Source of the DNA: Chloroflexota bacterium | GTDB taxonomy: Bacteria; Chloroflexota; Anaerolineae; Anaerolineales; Villigracilaceae | Length of the DNA: 64,000 bases | Reading direction: 5' to 3' | NCBI GenBank assembly: GCA_024224815.1 | Contig: JAAENC010000679.1 | Location: forward strand, 1 to 64,000 | Shown: positions 41,545 through 50,813 of the stretch, one piece after another | How positions within the stretch are numbered: position 1 is the stretch's first letter | Layout of the letters: each line of letters begins with the position of its first letter | The notes under the pieces: model-generated | Told to the model about the DNA's origin: nothing | The model's input: the letters and a program-made list of their open reading frames with translations, nothing else | Databases searched by the model: none | Program-made: the position numbers and the translations under genes

Positions 41545-43251
41545 TTACTTCTTAGCCAGAAACCCCAAAACTTCTTTTGTTGTGGCTAAAGTACGAATAT
41601 GCTCAGCAATTTTTTTACATTCTTCTAAATTCAAATGTCGAATATTATTCTTAATGGTAGGAATTGCTACAGGGGCCATGCTAAATTCATCAAGCCCCAA
41701 CCCTATTAAAAGCGGCGTAGCAATGGTGTTACCCGCCATTTCACCACATAGTCCCACCCATTTCCCATTTACATGTGCACGGTCTATTGTCTGTGCAATC
41801 AACTGGATAACTGCTGGATGAAACGGACTAGCTAATGAGGCTACTCGTTCGTTTGTCCGATCAACCGCAAGAGTATATTGCGCCAAGTCATTGGTTCCAA
41901 TTGAGTAAAAATCTACAAAAGGCGCTATTTGATCTACCAGTAACGCTGCCGAAGGAACCTCTACCATTATGCCAAACTGAATTTTTTGCGCATATTTTTC
42001 CCCTTGGTTATCCAATGCTTGCTTTGCTTCATTGAATATTTCACGAGCATTAATCACTTCATTTACATTCGATATCAAAGGCAACATAATTCGTAAATCT
42101 GTGTTAAGGCTTGTTGCTTGTAGTAAGGCACTGAATTGATCACGTAATAATTCTGGACGCTCATTAATCATACGGATAGCACGCCATCCCAAAAAAGGAT
42201 TTGGTTCAGCCTCAAGCCCTAAGTAACTTACCGGTTTATCCCCACCGATATCTAGGGTACGCACCACTACCGGTCTTGTTCCCATTACTGTTAAAATCTT
42301 CTTATAAATTTGAGTTTGCTCTTCCAAAGTAGGCATAGAATCTCGGTCTAAGTACAAAAATTCGGTACGCAATAGACCAATACCTTCAGCCCCATATAAA
42401 ACAGCTTGCTCTGCGTCTTCTAAACTTCCCACATTTGCAACAACTTCTACCACATGCCCATCAGTAGTTATGGCTGGTTCTGTAGCATGTTGCAAATCAC
42501 TTTTCCATGTTTCAGCTTTTTTCGTCTGTACCGCTCTTGCTTCTAAAAGTTGGGCTTTCTCTGGGTTAATGATTATTTTTCCTGTATCCCCATACATAAT
42601 CACCTGATCTGCACTGGCCACCCACTCATTTTCAAAAGCAGCACTAACCACTGAAGGTATTCCCAGACTACGAGCCAAAATAGCAGCATGAGATGTTGGT
42701 CCACCACGACGAATACAGAACCCTAGTATTTTGTCTTTTTGAAACTGCATGGTATCAGACGGACTCAAATCATCTGCAAAAACCACCACTGGGTTAACAG
42801 GAAAATCCATCACGCCTAAGTCAACTCCAACAAGGCATGCAATAATTCGACGGCCAACGTCTAAAACATCTGCTGCGCGGGCTTTAAAGTACTCGCTATC
42901 CATAGCTAATAATGTTTTTGCAAACCCATCTACTGCTTCTTCCACTGCAGCTTCAGCATTTAGGGATAGAGAAATTTTTTGTTTGACCGTCGCGATCAAT
43001 TCTGGATCATCTAAAAACATTAGATGTGCTTCGAATATCTTCGCTTCATCTTCCCCAATCTCATCTAATGTTTTTTTGACAACGGTTGTCAATTGAGATT
43101 TGCTTTGTGACAAAGCATCCTGTAAGCGATTTAATTCAATAGCATGATCTGCATCGATACGTCTTGTATAACCCAGTTCTACAGGCTGGTAAAACCACGC
43201 TGCCCCAATTGCCACTCCAGGAGAAGCAGAAAGCCCTTCAACCGATTTCAT
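41545..43251 (-). CDS. ptsI: PTS enzyme I (PEP-protein phosphotransferase)
   Basis: A 568-residue protein from the ATG at 43251; an alternative upstream start at 43281 would overlap ptsH. It has the N-terminal HPr-binding domain, GGPTSHAAILARSLGIPSV with the phosphorylated His (about 187), and the PEP-binding barrel with EGIGLLRTEFLYLD, NPFLGWRAIR, EVPSAAL and DFYSIGTNDLAQYTLAVDR. WVGLCGEMAG carries the proton-donor Cys. All catalytic features are intact. It begins 7 bp after ptsH and supplies phosphate to HPr for the IIA gene of this island. Confidence 0.93.
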   Translation of the reverse strand: MKSVEGLSASPGVAIGAAWFYQPVELGYTRRIDADHAIELNRLQDALSQSKSQLTTVVKKTLDEIGEDEAKIFEAHLMFLDDPELIATVKQKISLSLNAEAAVEEAVDGFAKTLLAMDSEYFKARAADVLDVGRRIIACLVGVDLGVMDFPVNPVVVFADDLSPSDTMQFQKDKILGFCIRRGGPTSHAAILARSLGIPSVVSAAFENEWVASADQVIMYGDTGKIIINPEKAQLLEARAVQTKKAETWKSDLQHATEPAITTDGHVVEVVANVGSLEDAEQAVLYGAEGIGLLRTEFLYLDRDSMPTLEEQTQIYKKILTVMGTRPVVVRTLDIGGDKPVSYLGLEAEPNPFLGWRAIRMINERPELLRDQFSALLQATSLNTDLRIMLPLISNVNEVINAREIFNEAKQALDNQGEKYAQKIQFGIMVEVPSAALLVDQIAPFVDFYSIGTNDLAQYTLAVDRTNERVASLASPFHPAVIQLIAQTIDRAHVNGKWVGLCGEMAGNTIATPLLIGLGLDEFSMAPVAIPTIKNNIRHLNLEECKKIAEHIRTLATTKEVLGFLAKK

Positions 43252-43258
43252 CACAAAC

Positions 43259-43531
43259 TCATTCTCCAAAATTATTATCAACCAATTCTTTTAAGGTTGA
43301 CAGCGCATCTTCTGCCCCTTCACCCTGTGCATCTATCTCTATGGTATAGCCCTGCTTAACACCTAAAGACAACACACTCAAAATACTTTTAGCATTGACA
43401 AATTTCCCATCTTCACTGAGATTTCTCACTTGAATTTCGCAAGGGAACGCCGCTGCTATTTTCACAAACTCACCAGCTGGGCGGGCATGTAAACCAACGG
43501 CATGGTTAACGGGGATTTTTATATTCGGCAT
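43259..43531 (-). CDS. ptsH: PTS phosphocarrier HPr
   Basis: A 90-residue protein. NHAVGLHARPAGEFVKIAA contains the phosphorylated His15 followed by Arg17. AKSILSVLSLG contains the regulatory serine (Ser49, equivalent to Ser46), so control by an HPr kinase is possible if one exists in the genome. It carries phosphate from enzyme I to IIA. It lies 12 bp after the E2 gene. Confidence 0.95.
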   Translation of the reverse strand: MPNIKIPVNHAVGLHARPAGEFVKIAAAFPCEIQVRNLSEDGKFVNAKSILSVLSLGVKQGYTIEIDAQGEGAEDALSTLKELVDNNFGE

Positions 43532-43543
43532 AGTAGCACTCCA

Positions 43544-44893
43544 TTAGTACATTAATATTTCAGGCGATTCCAGCCCATTGGCCAGATCTTGCAAAAAATA
43601 AGCCGCAACTGCCCCATCTATCACGCGATGATCGGCAGACAAGGTTATTTCCATTATTGGGCGTACTTCAATATCATCTTGATCACTAATTACCACTGGC
43701 TTACGTATAACTGCCCCAACAGCTAATATTGCACTCTCAGGGGGATTGATGATTGCCCGGAATTGATGAATACCAAACATACCTAAATTTGATATTGTGA
43801 AAGTTCCGCCGCGGATATCGTCTAACTCTAAATTGCCTTGGCGTGCTTTCTCTACCAGGTTCCTAATATCACTGTTAATCACGCTAACAGTTTTTTTGTC
43901 AGCATTCCTCACTACAGGCACGATCAACCCCTCTTCAAGAGCAACAGCTACGCCAACATTTACATCTGGCCAAATTTTAATTACATCGCCTTGTAAAGAA
44001 GAATTTAGATATCGGTTTTTTGCCAACGCCCATGCAACAACTTTTACAATTAGCGCTGTCATTGAAATTTTGTTCTGGTCTTCCTTAGTGGCAATTCTAT
44101 TCAAACGGTGGCGCAAGGTCTCTAACTTAGAGACATCAATTTCCATCGATAGTGAAATGTGCGGAGCTTCTTGAAAGCTGGCCTGCATACGGTTTGCAAT
44201 TTTAAGCCGCATGCCTTCCAAAGAAATCAGTTCCGGTTGATGTTCATTGTGTACAACTGCAGTCTTATGTGTTACAGAGGCATCAGCTTTCTGATACTCC
44301 AGAACATCTGCTAATTGAATTCGTCCGCCAGGGCCAGTCCCAACAATTTCAGCAAGCTCTATTCCCTTTTCACGTCCAAGACGCCGCGCAGCAGGTGTAG
44401 CTGAGAGCCTTAATACGCCATTATTCCCTTGGTTTTCAGCGATAAAGCCTTCAACATCTGCTTTGGTTATTTTCTTTCCAGCCACAACAAGTTCCCCAAC
44501 ATCAATCTGATGTGCCACTGCCATACGTTGAGCCACCGGGGTAATTTTCTGTTCTGGTATGGTTACTTGCTTCTGTTGATACTCCACAGTATCAGCAGTT
44601 TTTGTATCAGTGGGGGTTTCAGGCTGTATATCAGCAAGAGTTTCGCCATCTTTTAGAATATAGGCAATTACTGTTGTTACCGGAACTTCGTCACCATCCG
44701 AATATTGGATTCCTGCTAATATCCCACTTGCTGGTGCAGGAACTTCAATAGAAACTTTATCCGTTTCGACTTCCAAAACAACTTCATCTAAACTAACAGG
44801 ATCACCTTCCTTCTTCACCCAATTAATAATCCGGGAAGTCTCCTGATCCATATCAAATTTCGGCATTATAAAAGGAGTTGGCATATCACACAC
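43544..44893 (-). CDS. 2-oxo-acid dehydrogenase E2 (dihydrolipoyl acyltransferase)
   Basis: A 449-residue enzyme. The lipoyl domain (about 5-80) carries EVETDKVSIEVPAPASG with lipoylated Lys46. A Thr-rich linker follows, then the peripheral-subunit-binding domain (about 125-165, with SATPAARRLGREKGIELAEI and VGTGPGGRIQ). The catalytic domain ends with SADHRVIDGAVAAYFL, containing the catalytic His. A GTG at 44893 follows AAGG at good spacing; an ATG at 44884 is the alternative. The acyl specificity (acetoin, pyruvate or branched-chain) is open. Confidence 0.92.
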   Translation of the reverse strand: MCDMPTPFIMPKFDMDQETSRIINWVKKEGDPVSLDEVVLEVETDKVSIEVPAPASGILAGIQYSDGDEVPVTTVIAYILKDGETLADIQPETPTDTKTADTVEYQQKQVTIPEQKITPVAQRMAVAHQIDVGELVVAGKKITKADVEGFIAENQGNNGVLRLSATPAARRLGREKGIELAEIVGTGPGGRIQLADVLEYQKADASVTHKTAVVHNEHQPELISLEGMRLKIANRMQASFQEAPHISLSMEIDVSKLETLRHRLNRIATKEDQNKISMTALIVKVVAWALAKNRYLNSSLQGDVIKIWPDVNVGVAVALEEGLIVPVVRNADKKTVSVINSDIRNLVEKARQGNLELDDIRGGTFTISNLGMFGIHQFRAIINPPESAILAVGAVIRKPVVISDQDDIEVRPIMEITLSADHRVIDGAVAAYFLQDLANGLESPEILMY

Positions 44894-44898
44894 TTACC

Positions 44899-45891
44899 TT
44901 AATATTTATTACTCATTATTGCACGTATCTCGCGAGCAATATCTTCTTCTTGTGGCACTGCCGCACGCTCTAATAAGCGATTGTAAGGAATGGGCACATC
45001 AGCTCCGGCAAGCCTACGCATGGGAGCATCCAAATAATTAAAGGCATCGTGGGCAGAGACAATCGCCATAATCTCACCAGCCCACCCACCTGTCTGACAA
45101 GCTTCGTGAACCACCAATAAGCGGCCGGTTTTCTTGACGGAAGAAGTAATTGTGCCCACATCAAGTGGGCGCATTGTTCTTAGATCTACTACTTCCACTT
45201 CAATACCTTCTTCTGCTAATTCTTCGGCCACTGCAAGAGTTTTCTTCACCATAATATTGTTGGCAACTACTGTTATATCGCGACCTTCACGTTTTATATC
45301 TGCCAAACCAATTGGAATTGTATATTCCTCTTCTGGTACCTCGCCTTTGGTTTTATATAGCAATTTATGCTCAACAAAGACCACAGGGTTAGGATCGCGG
45401 ATAGCACTTAACAATAAGCCTTTTGCATCATAAGCGGTGCTGGGGTTTACAACTTTTATGCCTGGGAAATGCATCAAAATGCTTTCTAATGATTGTGAAT
45501 GTTGGGCAGCTGCACCAGACCCAGACCCACCAGGCATCCGCACTACCAATGGCACAGTAGCCTTCCCCCCAAACATAAAACGAGCCTTACCAGCCTGATT
45601 TGCGAGTTGATCTAATGCTAAAAGTACAAAATCCATAAACATCAACTCGGCCACAGGGCGCATCCCTACCAATGCTGCCCCAGTTGCAGCCCCCATAATT
45701 CCAGCCTCAGAAATGGGAGTTTCACGTATACGCTCTGGACCAAATTCTTCAAGCATTCCGAATGTCGCCCCAAAAGCTCCACCATAAACACCAATATCTT
45801 CCCCAATAATAAAAACCCGCTCGTCCTGGCGCATTTCATATTGCAGTGCTGAGCGAATAGCTTCTAAATATGTCATCTCAGGCATATACAT
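44899..45891 (-). CDS. 2-oxo-acid dehydrogenase E1 beta subunit
   Basis: A 330-residue transketolase-like subunit. It contains [54 protein letters not shown] and [14 protein letters not shown]. These are typical of pyruvate, acetoin and branched-chain E1 beta subunits. It forms an alpha2beta2 thiamine-diphosphate enzyme with the next gene upstream. It overlaps the alpha gene by 14 bp, or by 8 bp if the ATG at 45885 is used. The E3 partner is not in this operon. Confidence 0.92.
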   Translation of the reverse strand: MYMPEMTYLEAIRSALQYEMRQDERVFIIGEDIGVYGGAFGATFGMLEEFGPERIRETPISEAGIMGAATGAALVGMRPVAELMFMDFVLLALDQLANQAGKARFMFGGKATVPLVVRMPGGSGSGAAAQHSQSLESILMHFPGIKVVNPSTAYDAKGLLLSAIRDPNPVVFVEHKLLYKTKGEVPEEEYTIPIGLADIKREGRDITVVANNIMVKKTLAVAEELAEEGIEVEVVDLRTMRPLDVGTITSSVKKTGRLLVVHEACQTGGWAGEIMAIVSAHDAFNYLDAPMRRLAGADVPIPYNRLLERAAVPQEEDIAREIRAIMSNKY

Positions 45892-46900
45892 ACTCCATTA
45901 GTGTATTCACATTGGGCTCAGGAGAGTTTTCTGCAAATTCAACTGCAGATTCTATTACTCCATTTGCTTTTTCATTAAGTTCATCAGCTGTCTCTTCAGT
46001 TATTAAATTCGCTTCCCTAAGTGCAGCACGAAAACGAAAAATTGGATCCTTTTCACGCCAAGCGGCAATCTCCTCTTGAGACCTGTAAAGGTTTCGATCA
46101 CTTTTCGAGTGTCCAAAATAACGGTATGTCTGAGCTTCTACAAAATAAGGCCCATTTCCTGCCCTTACATGAGCTACAGCCTTGTTCATCACATCAAAAA
46201 CAGCTACCACATCATTCCCATCAACCAATTCCCAAGGGATACCATATGCATCTGCTCGCTGAGCAATTGGCAATTTAGCAATTACCTGCTCAACATCCAT
46301 TGACATACCGTATTTGTTATTTTCACAAATAAATAACACTGGCAATTTCCATAAGGCGGCCATGTTTAGAGATTCATGGAAAACACCTTCGTTTGTAGAA
46401 CCATCACCAAAAATCCCCAAAACAATCTGATCCGCTTTTTGCATTTGCACAGCTAGCCCTGCTCCCATTGCTAATGGGAAACCTCCACCAACAATACCAT
46501 TTGCGCCTAAATTATTGGCTTCTACATCTGCAATATGCATGGAACCACCACGACCACGACAATAACCATTTTCTTTACCCAAGAATTCGGCCATCATTAA
46601 ATTTACATCAGCCCCCTTTGCAATAAAATGTCCATGCCCTCTGTGATGATTTACTAAATAATCATCGTCTTGAACTGCTAGACCAAGCCCTACGGCAACG
46701 GCTTCTTGCCCAGCTGACAAGTGCATTGTGCCGTGAACTTTACCAGCGGCATAGAGCTGATCTGCCATGCGCTCAAACCTTCGAATGAGGTACATGGTAT
46801 ATAACATTTCTTCCAGTTGAGCCTGCTTCAGACCTAAAGCTTCAACTTTTTTGAAAAAATCCGCGTTTTCTTTCTTTTCAGTCTTTTGTTCTTCTTTCAT
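45878..46900 (-). CDS. 2-oxo-acid dehydrogenase E1 alpha subunit
   Basis: A 340-residue subunit. [20 protein letters not shown] (thiamine diphosphate and Mg binding) is followed by [35 protein letters not shown] and [10 protein letters not shown] are the usual conserved blocks near the active site. [17 protein letters not shown] contains the phosphorylation-loop-equivalent region. It decarboxylates a 2-oxo acid and passes the acyl group to E2. It follows the SorC regulator by 19 bp and is the first enzyme gene of the downstream operon. Confidence 0.92.
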   Translation of the reverse strand: MKEEQKTEKKENADFFKKVEALGLKQAQLEEMLYTMYLIRRFERMADQLYAAGKVHGTMHLSAGQEAVAVGLGLAVQDDDYLVNHHRGHGHFIAKGADVNLMMAEFLGKENGYCRGRGGSMHIADVEANNLGANGIVGGGFPLAMGAGLAVQMQKADQIVLGIFGDGSTNEGVFHESLNMAALWKLPVLFICENNKYGMSMDVEQVIAKLPIAQRADAYGIPWELVDGNDVVAVFDVMNKAVAHVRAGNGPYFVEAQTYRYFGHSKSDRNLYRSQEEIAAWREKDPIFRFRAALREANLITEETADELNEKANGVIESAVEFAENSPEPNVNTLMEYVYA

Positions 46901-46919
46901 ATTCTTCTCACTTATTTGA

Positions 46920-47867
46920 TTATGAATACTCTAATAAAGCACGGGCAGTTGCTCGATTAGTAATCAATTCATTGATATATCCAGCGCGTATTGCGCCAAG
47001 TATGGCCTCTGTCTTCCCTTTTCCTCCGGCAATACCGATACGTCGCTCAATTTTTTTTAGGCGCTTGCGACCTATATTTACTGTGCGCTTTTCAAATTCA
47101 AGCCCTTTAGGAGTCCCATCAATATCAAAATGTAGCCCGCATACATCTCCCACTGCTCCATCACTAACCAGCATATTAAAATCAATTTCGTCTATGTAGC
47201 CCGCGTTGTAAAAACTAGAATGGGATTTAATTATTGACCCTACACCTAATAAAGCCAAATCACACTCTTCCGCTTTCTGTAAGGTTTGACGAATCCCCTT
47301 GTCAGACAACAATACTTTTGCAGTTTTTTCGTCCTTGCTAAAAAATGGCGCGTTTAGATAATATCCTTCTCCGCCAAAAGCTGCTACAAGCTTATTTACT
47401 AGAGCATGTCCATCATAATCTTTATTTTTAGCACCTAAAGCTCCTACTAATTGAACAACAGTCATAGAAATCGGATGCTCTGCTTGCAGTGCACTTACAA
47501 CCGCGCTTACCGTAGTGCCCCAAGGAATGCCTAAAACTTGGTTTGATTGAAGATATCTCAGCACTAGGTTGGCTCCAGCCAACCCTAGCTGAGTGCGCAG
47601 CTCTTGATTAGGGTATTCAATTAGAACATTTGCTTTATTAAGATTGAACTGTCTTTCTAAAGATTTCCCCAAATCATCATCAAATCGAACAGGACGCTCA
47701 ATATGAATTTGCACTATCCCTAAATCACGTGCTTCCGCAAGCATTCTAGATATCATTGATCGAGTAACCCCTATTTGCTTCGCTATTTCAGATTGATTTT
47801 CCCCATGCACATAATACATCTCTGCAACATCTGCTAACAATTCATTTCGAGGTTTTTGTCTATTCAC
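46920..47867 (-). CDS. SorC/DeoR-family sugar-sensing regulator
   Basis: A 315-residue regulator from the GTG at 47867, which follows AAGGATAACTTT. A GTG at 47882 overlaps the operator and is less likely. The N-terminal helix-turn-helix reads QSEIAKQIGVTRSMISRMLA. The C-terminal sugar-phosphate-binding domain includes GIPWGTTVSAVVSAL, VQLVGALGAKN, DLALLGVGSI and IGIAGGKGKTEAILGAIRAG. It probably senses a phosphorylated sugar made by the PTS. Two palindromes lie between its promoter and start codon, so it is likely autoregulated. Confidence 0.9.
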   Translation of the reverse strand: MNRQKPRNELLADVAEMYYVHGENQSEIAKQIGVTRSMISRMLAEARDLGIVQIHIERPVRFDDDLGKSLERQFNLNKANVLIEYPNQELRTQLGLAGANLVLRYLQSNQVLGIPWGTTVSAVVSALQAEHPISMTVVQLVGALGAKNKDYDGHALVNKLVAAFGGEGYYLNAPFFSKDEKTAKVLLSDKGIRQTLQKAEECDLALLGVGSIIKSHSSFYNAGYIDEIDFNMLVSDGAVGDVCGLHFDIDGTPKGLEFEKRTVNIGRKRLKKIERRIGIAGGKGKTEAILGAIRAGYINELITNRATARALLEYS

Positions 47868-47878
47868 AAAGTTATCCT

Positions 47879-47938
47879 TCACATATGTGAGCTATCTTTC
47901 ACATATGTGATTTTAGCATGATTTGACAAGGCAGTCAA
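47879..47938 (-). promoter_or_regulatory. promoter with two SorC-type palindromes (downstream operon)
   Basis: On the minus strand TTGACT (47933-47938), a 17-bp spacer and TAAAAT (47910-47915). Two perfect TCACATATGTGA palindromes follow at 47899-47910 and 47879-47890, 20 bp apart centre to centre, on the same face of the helix. A repressor bound there would block initiation of the SorC-E1-E2-ptsHI operon. Confidence 0.8.
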
Positions 47939-47952
47939 CCATAAGCTCGCAA

Positions 47953-47989
47953 AGCATAAGACCACCGATAAAATCGGTGGTCTTATGCT
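47953..47989 (-). terminator. strong hairpin after the upstream PTS operon
   Basis: AGCATAAGACCACCGAT (47953-47969) and its exact complement at 47973-47989 form a 17-bp stem with an AAA loop. It lies 26 bp past the corrinoid gene. The T-run is weak, so it may stabilise the mRNA end as well as terminate. Confidence 0.7.
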
Positions 47990-48014
47990 GTCTATTATTC
48001 TTGGTTTCAATCTT

Positions 48015-48656
48015 CTACAGCATTAGTTGTTTGGCTATGTTTGCTGCTTCGCTTGCATCTTTCCCAAATCCATCAGCCCCAACTTGATTAGCATAATCTT
48101 GAGTCACCGGAGCGCCACCAACAATGATTTTCACACCGTCGCGCATACCTGCATCTTCCATCATGGTTATAGCAGTTTTCATGTTTACCATTGTAGTGGT
48201 CAGCAAAGCGGATAAACCGACAATATCAGGCTTATGCTCTTTGACTGCTTCGATCAAATCTTCGGGTTTGACATCAATCCCCATATCAATCACTTCAAAC
48301 CCACTTCCCTCAAGCATCATCCCCACTAGATTTTTCCCAATGTCATGCAGGTCACCTTGCACAGTGGCCAACAACACTTTCCCAAGAGGCTGCACATCTT
48401 CAGCCACAAGATATGGGCGTAAAAGGTTCAGCCCAAATTTCATTGAGTTGGCTGAAATCAGCATTTCAGGCACAAAAAATTCTCCCTCTTCAAACAGCTT
48501 GCCCACCTCTCCCATAGCAGAAATAAGACCGTTCTGCAAAATATTATTGGCGGACAATCCTGAATCCAGAGCTATTTGCACTTTATTTGCTGTAGCTTGC
48601 ATCTCTCCACTTACTACTGATTCATAAACACTCTCAATATTGCTTTCCATAACCAA
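48015..48656 (-). CDS. corrinoid protein (methyltransferase partner)
   Basis: A 213-residue B12-binding methyl carrier of the MtbC/MtaC type. The N-terminal helical cap domain (about 1-85) contains ALDSGLSANNILQNGLISAM and EGEFFVPEMLISANSM. The Rossmann B12 domain has GDLHDIGKNLVGMMLEGSGF (DxHxxG, His about 108) and ALLTTTMVNM, and ends VGADGFGKDASEA. It receives a methyl group from a substrate methyltransferase and passes it to MtgA. It is the last gene of the upstream operon and is directly related to the fragment at 37840. Confidence 0.93.
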   Translation of the reverse strand: MVMESNIESVYESVVSGEMQATANKVQIALDSGLSANNILQNGLISAMGEVGKLFEEGEFFVPEMLISANSMKFGLNLLRPYLVAEDVQPLGKVLLATVQGDLHDIGKNLVGMMLEGSGFEVIDMGIDVKPEDLIEAVKEHKPDIVGLSALLTTTMVNMKTAITMMEDAGMRDGVKIIVGGAPVTQDYANQVGADGFGKDASEAANIAKQLML

Positions 48657-48678
48657 GGATCTCCTTATTTTTTTTGAG

Positions 48679-49659
48679 CTATATATTGTCTAACTGTAGT
48701 ATTTCGGTAGCAGTATGGTCATCTGTGATCAAATAATTGACATACTGTCCACGCAAAGCACCTAAAATGGCTTTTGGTTTTCCCACACCACCGGCAACAC
48801 CTATTCGAGTAGGAATTTTCATTAATTCGCGTTTTCGGATTGTAAATGATCGATCCTGAAACTCTCGCGCTGTCCCTTCACCATTTTCATCAAAAAACAA
48901 TCCACATACATTTCCTAAAGCACCATAACGCTCCAGGCCCTGCATCTCATCTAAAATCAAATAGCCGTCTGCATAGAAAGTGGAATAGTCTAACTCCACA
49001 CTCCCTACGCCAAACAAGCCAACATCACAACGGCTTACCAAATCCATAGTCTCTTTGACACCGGAGGCCTGCATCAATGTCTCAACTGTTTCTAGACTAT
49101 CGACAATATAGGGCACATTCAGATAGTAGCCCTCTCCGCCCAGTTTCTCTACTAACCGTCGGACCACACTGTGGCCATCTATAGTCAAATTTCTCCCCCC
49201 TAAAGCTCCAACCAATTGCACAATTTTTATGTCATCTAAGAGTCTTGATTCAAGCGCATCAATAGTTGCACTTAAAGCGGTTCCCCAAGCGACACCGAGC
49301 ACCATTTGATTTTTCAGTAAGGAATTTAGTTCCTGCGCACTGACTTCTCCTAAACGAGACAGGTACTCTGTTGCATTCTCTCCAGCGTGGCAAAAAACAA
49401 CGGCCTTTTTCAACCTAAATCGCTTTGATAGCTCAGCTTGTAAGTCTGAGTTATACGAATATGGACGCTCGATATGAATTTTCACAATCCCTCGCTGACG
49501 TGCTTCGGTCAACATTCTTGATACCATAGAACGTGTAACATCAACTTTTTTAGCAATTTCGGACTGAGTCAAACCCTCAACGAAGTACATTTCTGCAACA
49601 TCGGCCAATTTTTCAAGTTTTTCTTCCAGTTGCTTTTTTACCATTTTTTTCACCGCCAA
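48679..49659 (-). CDS. second SorC/DeoR-family regulator
   Basis: A 326-residue paralogue of the regulator at 46920. Its helix-turn-helix, QSEIAKKVDVTRSMVSRMLT, is almost the same in the recognition helix, so both proteins may bind the same palindromes. The ligand domain has VLGVAWGTALSATIDALESR, VQLVGALGGRN, DVGLFGVGSVELD and IGVAGGVGKPKAILGALRGQ. Having one regulator in each operon points to cross-regulation or to two related effectors. It lies 4 bp after the desulfurase gene. Confidence 0.9.
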   Translation of the reverse strand: MAVKKMVKKQLEEKLEKLADVAEMYFVEGLTQSEIAKKVDVTRSMVSRMLTEARQRGIVKIHIERPYSYNSDLQAELSKRFRLKKAVVFCHAGENATEYLSRLGEVSAQELNSLLKNQMVLGVAWGTALSATIDALESRLLDDIKIVQLVGALGGRNLTIDGHSVVRRLVEKLGGEGYYLNVPYIVDSLETVETLMQASGVKETMDLVSRCDVGLFGVGSVELDYSTFYADGYLILDEMQGLERYGALGNVCGLFFDENGEGTAREFQDRSFTIRKRELMKIPTRIGVAGGVGKPKAILGALRGQYVNYLITDDHTATEILQLDNI

Positions 49660-49663
49660 TTTA

Positions 49664-50809
49664 TCATAAAGCAGAAGATTTTTTTAATGCATCAGCTATT
49701 ATAGTCACTAAATCTCGTAGACTTGCAATAGTTGTAAATTCGCCTAATGATATTCTCAAAGTGCTCTCAATTTGCTCAATTGGCATTTGCATTGAGAGTA
49801 ACACATGAGACGGCATCATATTTTCAGATGTGCAGGCTGAACCCATTGAAAGGGCAACACCCTTTTCACTCAAAAGAAACAGCATCAACTCACCATCTAC
49901 ATTTGGAAAACTGACTGAAAGAATATGTGGTGCAACTTGTCTTGATGCCCCATTAATTTGGCAAGATGGAGAAGCATTTTTCAAGAGTTGAATTAATTGA
50001 CTACGCAATTCGCTAAGCTCTTCGTATCGCTGCATATAACGTCGGTTACGCAAAGCCATCGCTTCCCCAAATCCCGCAATGCCAGGAACATTCTCTGTAC
50101 CGGGGCGCAAACCAGCCTCTTGTGTTCCACCATACATTATCGGCTCTATCGATACTCCTTCTCGTACATAAAGCGCCCCCACACCTTTGGGACCATAAAT
50201 TTTATGAGCGGACAAGGACAAAAGGTCAACTTGCAATTTATCAACATCTACGACATATGAATTTATTGCTTGCACAGCATCTGTATGAAGCAGGATTTTG
50301 TTTTCTTTAGCTATTTTTCCTATTCCTGCAATATTTTGCAAAACCCCTGTTTCATTATTCACCATCATTATTGAGATGAGTCCGGTTTCAGGGCGAATGG
50401 CTTTTTTCACTTCACGGAGTGATACGCGTCCTTTGGTATCAACAGGCAAAAAGGTAACATCATAGCCACGTTTTTTCAGTTGCTCAGCCGTATGCAAAGT
50501 GGCATGATGCTCAATTTGACTTGTTATTAAATGGTTTTTCTTACTAGGCAACGCCTGCATAATACCGATTAAAGCAAGATTGGCGGCTTCTGTGGCACCG
50601 CTAGTGAAAATAATTTCTGATGGCGTAGCACCAAGCCCTTGGGCGACATGAGCTCTTGCGCTTGCGACAATTTGCCGTACCTGCTCACCATACAAATGCA
50701 TGCTGGATGGATTTCCAAAAGCAATATCCAGCGTTTCTAACATGGTTTGCCTTACCGTTGGGTGCAACGGCGTTGTTGCAGCATAATCGAAGTACAATTC
50801 TGTGTTCAT
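49664..50809 (-). CDS. NifS/IscS-like cysteine desulfurase
   Basis: A 381-residue PLP enzyme. It has YFDYAATTPLHP at the start, SQIEHHATLH (His101/102), HTDAVQA (Asp177), SLSAHKIYGPKG with the PLP Lys203, and LSMGSACTSENM with catalytic Cys326. It releases sulfur from cysteine as a persulfide. No scaffold (IscU/NifU) or thiamine/tRNA sulfur genes are nearby. Its place in a PTS and corrinoid operon is unusual; it might supply sulfur to iron-sulfur enzymes of the pathway or use a different amino-acid-like substrate. Confidence 0.88.
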   Translation of the reverse strand: MNTELYFDYAATTPLHPTVRQTMLETLDIAFGNPSSMHLYGEQVRQIVASARAHVAQGLGATPSEIIFTSGATEAANLALIGIMQALPSKKNHLITSQIEHHATLHTAEQLKKRGYDVTFLPVDTKGRVSLREVKKAIRPETGLISIMMVNNETGVLQNIAGIGKIAKENKILLHTDAVQAINSYVVDVDKLQVDLLSLSAHKIYGPKGVGALYVREGVSIEPIMYGGTQEAGLRPGTENVPGIAGFGEAMALRNRRYMQRYEELSELRSQLIQLLKNASPSCQINGASRQVAPHILSVSFPNVDGELMLFLLSEKGVALSMGSACTSENMMPSHVLLSMQMPIEQIESTLRISLGEFTTIASLRDLVTIIADALKKSSAL

Positions 50810-50813
50810 GGAA

